Positions 1 through 4,607 of a DNA stretch of 6,024 nt are shown piece after piece. Under the pieces are notes generated by a model. The model saw only the letters and a program-made list of their open reading frames with translations, was not told where the DNA came from and made no database searches. The translations under genes and the position numbers were made by a program. Position 1 is the stretch's first letter. Each line of letters opens with the position of its first letter. Source of the DNA: Deltaproteobacteria bacterium (lineage in GTDB: Bacteria > Desulfobacterota > Dissulfuribacteria > Dissulfuribacterales > UBA3076); assembly GCA_030618205.1 (NCBI GenBank), contig JAUXDR010000073.1:1-6024 (forward strand), read 5' to 3'.

Positions 1-2
1 CC

Positions 3-119
3 CGACTTAAACCTGGCGGAAGGAAGAAACTTAGCGACGGGCTCGAAGCCCAAGGCTTAATCCTTCTCATCCGACATGATGATAGTTTTACCGAAAAAAA
101 GATAGCCATTTGGTCTTAA
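3..119 (+). CDS. Possible 3' end of an upstream gene (partial, unidentified)
   Basis: Frame 3 is open from the left edge to a TAA at 117-119. It gives about 38 residues beginning RLKPGGRKKLSDGLEAQG and ending KKIAIWS. The LKPGG motif followed by a short hydrophobic strand resembles the C-terminal part of some SAM-dependent methyltransferases, but the match is too short to name a family. Frame 1 is also open from the edge, to a TAA at 58-60 (19 residues, ending GSKPKA), and is a competing reading. An open run of this length is not rare by chance, so this is only a candidate. If real, it ends inside the first copy of the 23-bp tandem repeat, about 65 bases before the cytochrome b gene. Confidence 0.25.
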   Translation, partial: RLKPGGRKKLSDGLEAQGLILLIRHDDSFTEKKIAIWS

Positions 120-156
120 GCTTGAACATACAATTGTCTTAACTTTGAACATACAA
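111..156. repeat. 23-bp imperfect tandem duplication upstream of the cytochrome b gene
   Basis: Bases 111-133 and 134-156 are two adjacent 23-bp copies matching at 20 of 23 positions. They share an identical 12-bp core, TTGAACATACAA, at 122-133 and 145-156. The pair ends 28 bases before the ATG of the cytochrome b gene, in an AT-rich leader. A spacing of 23 bp is about two helical turns, which would place the two cores on one face of the DNA. This could be a pair of regulator sites, or simply a recent slippage duplication. TTGAAC resembles a sigma-70 -35 box, but I found no convincing -10 box at the right distance. Confidence 0.75.
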
Positions 157-184
157 GGCTAATCGCTCAAATTAAGTTCTTACA

Positions 185-1021
185 ATGCTGAATTTTGACA
201 GAGTCGGCGAGATGACTATTGCAGCATTGCTGGCCTCTATAGGCTCGGGCTTTGTTGTGGCCTACCAGTACGAGGTGGCAGACCCTTTTGTAACCAGCGT
301 CGCCATCGAAGCAATACTTCCCTTTGGTGCCTTCTGGAGGGCCCTGCACTTCTGGACCAGCCAGGCATTTTTCCTTCTACTTATTTATCACGCATGGCAA
401 AGCATTGATGATCTGCCAAAAATCTCTATCCGGCCCTCAGGTCGCAGACAGTGGACTGTCCTGAGCCTTACCATCCCCATGAGTATCCTTGCCCTGTTTA
501 CCGGATATGTTCTGCGGTATGATGGAACAGGTCAGGCTGCGGGCACAATTGCCGAGCACCTCCTGCTGAAAGTCCCACTGATTGGATCAGGACTAAATCG
601 TTTCCTGATGGCGAGCACAGATGAGGGTTTAAGCCGTATCTACCTCATGCATCTGCTCCTTACAGCCCTGTTATGGGGGCTTGGCACCTGGTATCACACC
701 CGTCGTGTGATCCTAAGCCGGAAGATTTTTCTGAGCATTCTAGCCGGTTCTATTGCAGTGGCCATTCTGTTTCACGCACCGATAGACCTCCCTGGAAAAA
801 ATATTGACCTGATACAGGGCCCGTGGTTCTTTCTGGGAATACAGGAACTCTTGCGACACTTTCCGCCACTCGGAGCTGGAATTCTGTATCCACTGATACC
901 AGTGATCGCCTTCTCATCGCTACCCTGGGCGAGCAACAGGAAAATACCTCTTTCGCTCCTTATTGGATGGCTTGTGACTTACTTTGGCTTGAGCTTGGCT
1001 GGCTGGTTGAGGTCAGCCTGA
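185..1021 (+). CDS. Cytochrome b (b6-type) subunit of a quinol-oxidising bc-like complex
   Basis: This is a 278-residue integral membrane diheme cytochrome b, which would carry electrons from (mena)quinol across the membrane. Four histidines sit in two hydrophobic helices: H55 and H69 (LHFWTSQAFFLLLIYHAW), and H156 and H171. The spacings 14, 87 and 15 equal those of plastid-type cytochrome b6; the second helix pair of bc1 cytochrome b is spaced 14. TGYVLRYD (106-113) and LLLKVPLIG (126-134) match the conserved region before helix D. From about 200 a subunit-IV-like part follows: GPWFFLGIQELLR replaces the classical PEWY quinol-site motif, and further hydrophobic helices run to about 275. The protein has no cysteine, so nothing corresponds to the Cys that binds haem cn in b6f. 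An in-frame TAA (173-175) just upstream makes ATG 185 the first usable start, but there is no clear Shine-Dalgarno; Met10 (212) is an alternative. No Rieske or cytochrome c partner is visible; it could lie upstream. Confidence 0.88.
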   Translation: MLNFDRVGEMTIAALLASIGSGFVVAYQYEVADPFVTSVAIEAILPFGAFWRALHFWTSQAFFLLLIYHAWQSIDDLPKISIRPSGRRQWTVLSLTIPMSILALFTGYVLRYDGTGQAAGTIAEHLLLKVPLIGSGLNRFLMASTDEGLSRIYLMHLLLTALLWGLGTWYHTRRVILSRKIFLSILAGSIAVAILFHAPIDLPGKNIDLIQGPWFFLGIQELLRHFPPLGAGILYPLIPVIAFSSLPWASNRKIPLSLLIGWLVTYFGLSLAGWLRSA

Positions 1022-1030
1022 TGTATTGTC

Positions 1031-1061
1031 CCAGGACTGATTATACTGCAAAAAGTCCTGG
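1031..1061. terminator. Weak hairpin at the convergent gene junction (possible bidirectional terminator)
   Basis: CCAGGACT (1031-1038) and AGTCCTGG (1054-1061) form a perfect 8-bp stem around a 15-base loop. The hairpin starts 10 bases after the stop codon of the cytochrome b gene, and it overlaps the last codons and stop of the convergent YkgJ gene. Its place between converging genes suits a shared terminator. There is no clean T-tract on either strand and the loop is long, so intrinsic termination is uncertain. Confidence 0.35.
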
Positions 1062-1757
1062 AAGGAAGGCTTCTAGTGTAGTATCTCCAACCTGAAAATC
1101 TGTAAGACGGCGCATGAAGGCCCTGAATCGTACCTGTTCATTGGGAGACACTAGAAAACCCGGCAAGGCCCTGTTTGAGATAAGCCCATTTACCGTACCA
1201 GGACTTTCAAACCGATTATTTACCAATTCGCTTAATATGTCCAGTAGGTTTCCAGACACCCCTTCTTTGTCCAGGTGCTCTATGATCTGGTAGACGGCAA
1301 GATTCACTGTAACAAGAAAAGACTCCATATCCGCCTCGCCACCGTATTGGCAGACCTCCCTTGAAGACATTGCCCTGCATGCAAAGGGACGGTGCTTATA
1401 GACACTACAAAGTCCTTCCTGGTCCAAAAAAGGGCAGACTCCTTCCCCGTGTTCTTCTATATCTGAGGGGATCTCCTCCTGCCTGAGACAGATATCCGCT
1501 ATTTGATTAGTGCTCAGGCCCGGCCTGTAAATCGGTCTCGCTGTTGCTGAGTACAGCAACTTCTTAAGATCGAGATTATCAAAAAAAGAAGCGCGTAGCA
1601 GGTGTCCGGCTTCAAGTGAGGTGGCAACTATATTTACAGTACAACAAACATGGCAACCCGGCCTGCAAGCCAGGGAAAAGCCTTTAAGGAACCGGTCATA
1701 AAAGGAATAGATGGCGGCAAGGACCTTGAACTTGTTTGAATCATCTATACAAATCAT
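1041..1757 (-). CDS. YkgJ-type cysteine-cluster protein
   Basis: This 238-residue protein belongs to the YkgJ (CxxCxxCC, UPF0153) family, whose conserved cysteines are thought to bind zinc or an iron-sulfur cluster; the biochemical role is not settled. The signature is visible in two parts: CRPGCHVCC at residues 31-39 (C31, C35, C38, C39), then CPFLDQEGLCSVYKHRPFAC at 108-127 (C108, C117, C127), with C136 close behind. The phrase GLCSVYKHRPFACR is very typical of the family. The C-terminal 100 residues lack recognisable motifs. No signal peptide or membrane helix is seen, so it is probably cytoplasmic. ATG 1757 is the only ATG in frame before an upstream stop; its ribosome binding site is weak. 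The gene converges on the cytochrome b gene with 19 bases between the stops. It stands alone on this strand and need not be functionally linked to its neighbours. Confidence 0.88.
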   Translation of the reverse strand: MICIDDSNKFKVLAAIYSFYDRFLKGFSLACRPGCHVCCTVNIVATSLEAGHLLRASFFDNLDLKKLLYSATARPIYRPGLSTNQIADICLRQEEIPSDIEEHGEGVCPFLDQEGLCSVYKHRPFACRAMSSREVCQYGGEADMESFLVTVNLAVYQIIEHLDKEGVSGNLLDILSELVNNRFESPGTVNGLISNRALPGFLVSPNEQVRFRAFMRRLTDFQVGDTTLEAFLPGLFAV

Positions 1758-1764
1758 AACAACT

Positions 1765-1780
1765 ATGAAGCATTCTTCAT
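1765..1780. repeat. Small inverted repeat just upstream of the YkgJ gene start
   Basis: ATGAAG (1765-1770) and CTTCAT (1775-1780) form a 6-bp inverted repeat with a 4-base centre. It lies 8 to 23 bases before the ATG of the leftward YkgJ gene. It could be an operator half-site pair or a leader hairpin over the ribosome binding region. A repeat this short also occurs by chance. The rest of 1758-1850 is AT-rich and holds no further element I can support; I found no convincing -35/-10 pair for the leftward gene. Confidence 0.3.
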
Positions 1781-1850
1781 TTTTCAGCTTACATTTTTTC
1801 TAGTTTTTTGGAAAGTGCCTAACCCAGACAAGCCGGGACCAAACAGGTTT

Positions 1851-2203
1851 GAAGTTAAAAAAATTGATCACCCTGTCGCCCTGCCGACCGTAATGGCGGA
1901 CAGATCACAATTAGTTCAGTTTATCCAAAGTCTGTCTGATAACATTATATGGCTCCGAAGCAAAGAATCATAACGTGTCCGTGACTCGGAGGTCGGAGGT
2001 CAGAGGTCAGGGATCAGAGGTCGGGGATTGGAGTCCACGAACTACGAACTATGAACCACAAATCCTGGGTCTTTTCAGTACGTGATAACGGCATTGGAAT
2101 CGACCCGGAATTCTTCGATTGCATCTTCACAATATTCCAGCGTCTGCATAAAATGAACAAGAATCATATACAGATATTCTTAACTCTGCACTCATTAGTG
2201 TAA
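1851..2203 (+). pseudogene. Remnant of a histidine-kinase ATPase domain, split by a heptamer array
   Basis: Three readable pieces of one HATPase_c domain survive. In the frame of base 1863, ALPTVMADRSQLVQFIQSL and following residues match the N-box region (family form: LPtVmADrsQLvQvFQNLigNAIKfR), ending at a TAA at 1971-1973; the N-box asparagine region is already degraded (LSDNIIWLRSKE). One frame on, 1969-1986 reads HNVSVT, like the IHVSA strand that normally follows. A further frame on, 2051-2203 reads [17 protein letters not shown] then IFTIFQRLH, matching the G1 box and the segment after it. From there the lid and G2 box are missing, and the frame ends at TAA 2201-2203. The sensor and dimerisation (HisKA) parts are not seen upstream. 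The left boundary is approximate. The family form resembles kinases of the bacteriophytochrome-associated class, which often precede an Rcp1-like response regulator. The next gene indeed begins with such a receiver. Confidence 0.82.
1988..2057. repeat. 70-bp array of ten 7-bp units
   Basis: Bases 1988-2057 divide into ten consecutive 7-bp units in strict phase. Units 1-7 follow RGAGGTC loosely (GGAGGTC twice, then AGAGGTC, AGGGATC, AGAGGTC, GGGGATT, GGAGTCC). Units 8-10 switch to ACGAACT, ACGAACT and ATGAACC. The array sits between the HNVSVT and KSWVFSV parts of the kinase remnant, where a short beta-turn is expected. Taking out exactly 70 bp joins the flanks in frame as [12 protein letters not shown], so the array looks inserted or expanded within a once intact coding region. 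It has no spacers and is not a CRISPR. Confidence 0.85.
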
Positions 2204-2213
2204 GCCCAAAAAT

Positions 2214-2219
2214 AGAGAG
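2214..2219 (+). promoter_or_regulatory. Ribosome binding site deciding the start at 2225
   Basis: AGAGAG at 2214-2219 lies 5 bases before ATG 2225. The in-frame GTG at 2219 overlaps this purine run and has no site of its own, so ATG 2225 is preferred as the start of the receiver-GAF-HisKA gene. Confidence 0.5.
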
Positions 2220-2224
2220 TGCCA

Positions 2225-3433
2225 ATGAATACGCAATCCAAAATCATAAAAGTCTTGCTGATTGAGGACAACCCGGGAGATGCCCGGCTGATTCAGGAGA
2301 TGGTCTCTGAGGTAGGCGGCGCTGCGTTCGATCTGGAGCACGTCGGCGGCCTATTAACAGGGCTGAAGCATTTTGTTGCTGCAGGAGACATTGATTTAGT
2401 CCTGTTGGATCTGGGACTGCCTGACAGTTCGGGATTTGATACGTTCACCGGTTTACAGGCCCAAGCACCAGGGGTCGCGATTGTCGTGCTGACAGGTTTT
2501 GAAGATGAGACGATTAAAAATAAGGCATTGCAGGCAGGTGCTCAGGACTATCTCTCAAAGAACCAACTGGATAGCAACTCGCTGATTCGCTCCATGCGCT
2601 ATGCTATCGAACGTAAGAAGGCCGAAAGGCGCATCGAGCACCTGAACAGCGTGCTCAAAGCCATCAGAAAAGTCAATCAGTTGATTGTGATGGAGAAGGA
2701 CAGGGATAGTCTCCTCCAGAAAACCTGTGATGCCCTGATAGAAACACGGGCCTACAATGCCGCATGGCTGGGATTTTTGCAAGATGACGAAACATTTGCC
2801 ACGGTTGTGGGTTCTGGTTTCAGTGAAAATGTTACCCGTTTCTGCCGACACGTCATGAACGGCAAGCATCCTCCTTGCATAAAAAAAGCGCTTACTCAGA
2901 AGGACCATCTTGTACTCTTTAACAAATCCAGAGAGTGCGGGGATTGCTTCTTCAAAGACGCATGTGCAAGCAAAGACGCTGCAATCATCCGGGTCGAGCA
3001 CGCAGATCGGTTTTTTGGCCTGCTTGCCGTATTGCTTGCACCCGATGTCACTGTTGATGACGAGGAGAAGGAACTATTGCAGGAGGTAGCCGGCGATATA
3101 GGCCTTGCCCTCCATAACATGGAGCTGAAGGAGTCACGCAGGCAGGCAGAGAAGGAACTGGCGAAATACCGCGATCACCTTGAAGTGCTGGTCAAGGAGC
3201 GAACGCGCGATCTTGAGGTCGCCCAGGAGGAACTGATCAAGCGCGAAAAGCTGTCCGTGCTCGGCCAGCTCACAGCCACTGTGAGCCATGAGATCCGCAA
3301 CCCTCTGGGGGTAATCCGCTCATCAGCCTTCTATCTTCAGCGAAAGATAGGTGGCGCTGTAGACGAAAAAACTGCCAAGCACCTTAACAGAATCGAGGAG
3401 CAGGTGTCCTTATGCGATACCAATCGTCGGTGA
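2225..3433 (+). CDS. REC-GAF-HisKA sensor protein, truncated by frameshift before its ATPase domain
   Basis: The open frame gives 402 residues from ATG 2225. A receiver domain spans about 8-130: acidic pocket E14/D15, phospho-acceptor D62 in LLDLGLPD, T90 and K112 all present, with the IEDNPGDARL opening typical of Rcp1-like receivers. A GAF domain spans about 140-298, with cysteines C218, C238, C241 and C247 that might bind a metal. A predicted coiled coil (about 300-345) leads to a HisKA domain with the phospho-site H355 in VSHEIRNPLG. The frame then stops at TGA 3431. Deleting one A at 3422/3423 continues it as IVGDLLEYTRGRSSE, exactly what HisKA helix 2 should read, so the original gene was a full REC-GAF histidine kinase ending near 3859. 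As it stands the product has no ATP-binding domain and cannot autophosphorylate. It might still act as a phospho-acceptor or dimer partner, or be dead. The GTG at 2219 is an alternative start. Confidence 0.85.
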   Translation: MNTQSKIIKVLLIEDNPGDARLIQEMVSEVGGAAFDLEHVGGLLTGLKHFVAAGDIDLVLLDLGLPDSSGFDTFTGLQAQAPGVAIVVLTGFEDETIKNKALQAGAQDYLSKNQLDSNSLIRSMRYAIERKKAERRIEHLNSVLKAIRKVNQLIVMEKDRDSLLQKTCDALIETRAYNAAWLGFLQDDETFATVVGSGFSENVTRFCRHVMNGKHPPCIKKALTQKDHLVLFNKSRECGDCFFKDACASKDAAIIRVEHADRFFGLLAVLLAPDVTVDDEEKELLQEVAGDIGLALHNMELKESRRQAEKELAKYRDHLEVLVKERTRDLEVAQEELIKREKLSVLGQLTATVSHEIRNPLGVIRSSAFYLQRKIGGAVDEKTAKHLNRIEEQVSLCDTNRR

Positions 3434-3859
3434 TCTGTTGGAATACACACGGGGGAGGTCTTCCGAGGCAATTCATGGAGAATCAATGTAAATAATGCGC
3501 TCCAGGCAATTACCGCACGACATGACAGCCTGAACGAAAAACAAGGCCCTTATCAACCCCAAGTTAAGGTATCAACTTCAGTTGCCGATAACGGAATACG
3601 TATAGAAGTTACCGATAACGGAATCGGGATGGATGACAAGACTGCCAGCCGGGCTTTTGAACCGCTGTTTACCTCGTCGGCAAGCGGAACCGGCCTGGGG
3701 CTTGCCATTGTCCGTAAGATAGTTGAGGAACACGGTGGCCATGTCTCCCTGGACAGCACACCAAACCGCTGGACAAAGGTAACCCTCGTGATCCCGGCAG
3801 GGACACAGGAAATAACCTTAAAAGGAACCACCCATGAAGGGGCGAATATTACTGGTTGA
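3423..3859 (+). pseudogene. Detached HATPase_c domain of the broken upstream kinase
   Basis: This is the lost C-terminal half of the gene starting at 2225. Bases 3423-3491 read IVGDLLEYTRGRSSE in the shifted frame and stop at TAA 3489-3491. From 3485 the original frame resumes with NVNNALQAI (N-box), then EVTDNGIGMDDKTA (G1), AFEPLFTSS (F-box) and SGTGLGLAIVRKIVEEHGG (G2), ending at TGA 3857-3859. The ATP-binding motifs are intact. The phospho-histidine codon and the N-box asparagine are only about 69 codons apart, where kinases of this class usually have about 105-120. A deletion of very roughly 110-150 bases has therefore removed the link between the HisKA helices and the N-box. The first ATG in frame is 3629, which would give 76 residues lacking the N-box. 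I see no start codon ATG, GTG or TTG between 3434 and 3629, so independent function is unlikely. Confidence 0.82.
3822..3826 (+). promoter_or_regulatory. Ribosome binding site for the double-receiver gene
   Basis: AAGGA at 3822-3826 is 7 bases before ATG 3834. It lies inside the end of the broken kinase frame, so translation of the receiver gene does not depend on a complete upstream protein. Confidence 0.65.
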
Positions 3860-4607
3860 CGATAACGAGGAATTTCTGGACAGCACCAGAGATGTATTGG
3901 ATGACGAGGGTTACGAGGTCGTAACGGCCACCAGCGGCGAGGAAGGCATCGAGCTGGCCGGTGCCCAGACCTTTGATGTTATTCTCATGGATATAAAGAT
4001 GCCAGGGATGAACGGTGTGGAAAGCTTCATTGAGATGAAGAGGCGCAACCCCGGCGTCAAGGTCATCATGGTTACGGCATACAGCGTGGAAGACCTGATG
4101 CGGCAGGCGCTGGATGAGGGCGTGTTCGCTGTCTTGAGCAAGCCCCTTGACATGGACGATCTGTTTCGCACGATCGAGGATGCGAAAAGGGATGGAAATG
4201 GCGGCTTGGTCCTGGTCGTGGACGACGACAAGGAAATTTGCAATAACTTCGTGGATATTCTGGGCGAACGGGGTTATGAGGTTATTGCGGCGTACGATGG
4301 CGAAGAGGCTGTTACAAAAGCAAAATCGAACAGCTTTGATATCCTATTGCTTGATATGAATTTACCACTCCTGAACGGTCTGGAGGTCTATCGTCGCATA
4401 AAAACGATACAGCCGAATATCGTGGCTATCATCGTCAGCGGCTATGCGCAGGAGATGGATTCACTCATTATGCAGGCCCTGAGCGAAAACGCCCATACCT
4501 TCCTGAGAAAGCCGGTCAATATGGAGCAGTTGCTGGGCCTGGTTAAAGGCATATGCTCTGAACTACGCAAGAATACCTATCACAAACCCGGAGGTGACCG
4601 GCCATGA
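3834..4607 (+). CDS. Tandem double receiver-domain response regulator (REC-REC)
   Basis: This 257-residue soluble protein is made almost wholly of two CheY-like receivers. REC1 (about 3-118) has D9/D10, phospho-acceptor D53 in LMDIKMPGMNG, T81 and K103 in the SKP motif. REC2 (about 125-243) has D130/D131, phospho-acceptor D174 in LLDMNLPLLNG, S202 and K226 in RKP. All catalytic positions are kept, so both domains should accept phosphoryl groups on aspartate. No DNA-binding, enzymatic or HPt output domain is present, and the tail of about 14 residues is polar. Such proteins act as relay or phosphate-sink components between kinases. Its start overlaps the end of the broken kinase by 26 bases, and its stop overlaps the next gene in ATGA (4604-4607), so the three genes are probably cotranscribed and translationally coupled. 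Identity as a REC-REC protein is secure; the specific pathway is unknown. Confidence 0.92.
   Translation: MKGRILLVDDNEEFLDSTRDVLDDEGYEVVTATSGEEGIELAGAQTFDVILMDIKMPGMNGVESFIEMKRRNPGVKVIMVTAYSVEDLMRQALDEGVFAVLSKPLDMDDLFRTIEDAKRDGNGGLVLVVDDDKEICNNFVDILGERGYEVIAAYDGEEAVTKAKSNSFDILLLDMNLPLLNGLEVYRRIKTIQPNIVAIIVSGYAQEMDSLIMQALSENAHTFLRKPVNMEQLLGLVKGICSELRKNTYHKPGGDRP
4590..4597 (+). promoter_or_regulatory. Strong ribosome binding site for the hybrid kinase gene
   Basis: GGAGGTGA at 4590-4597 is close to a perfect anti-16S match and lies 6 bases before ATG 4604, inside the end of the double-receiver gene. It fixes the start of the next gene and suggests that it is translated efficiently. Confidence 0.85.

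Noticed and set aside
39..51. GGGCT-CGA-AGCCC hairpin as a terminator
   Set aside because: The stem is only 5 bp with no following T-tract, and it lies inside a possible coding end.
122..173. Sigma-70 promoter using TTGAAC at 122 or 145 as the -35 box
   Set aside because: At 16-18 bases downstream there is no good -10 hexamer for either copy (the second copy itself, or CAAATT), so no promoter is claimed.
823..1095. 90-codon forward reading frame overlapping the end of the cytochrome b gene
   Set aside because: It lies in another frame over the well-supported cytochrome b and runs into the convergent YkgJ gene; its translation has no family features.
1988..2057. CRISPR array or iterons of an origin
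   Set aside because: The 7-bp units abut without spacers, are too short for CRISPR, and no replication gene or DnaA-box cluster is near.
2219..2221. GTG start for the REC-GAF-HisKA gene
   Set aside because: It overlaps the likely ribosome binding purines, and ATG 2225 two codons later has proper spacing.
2555..3120. Leftward reading frames of 148 and 74 codons
   Set aside because: They are antisense to the REC-GAF-HisKA gene, whose domains and motifs are clear on the forward strand.
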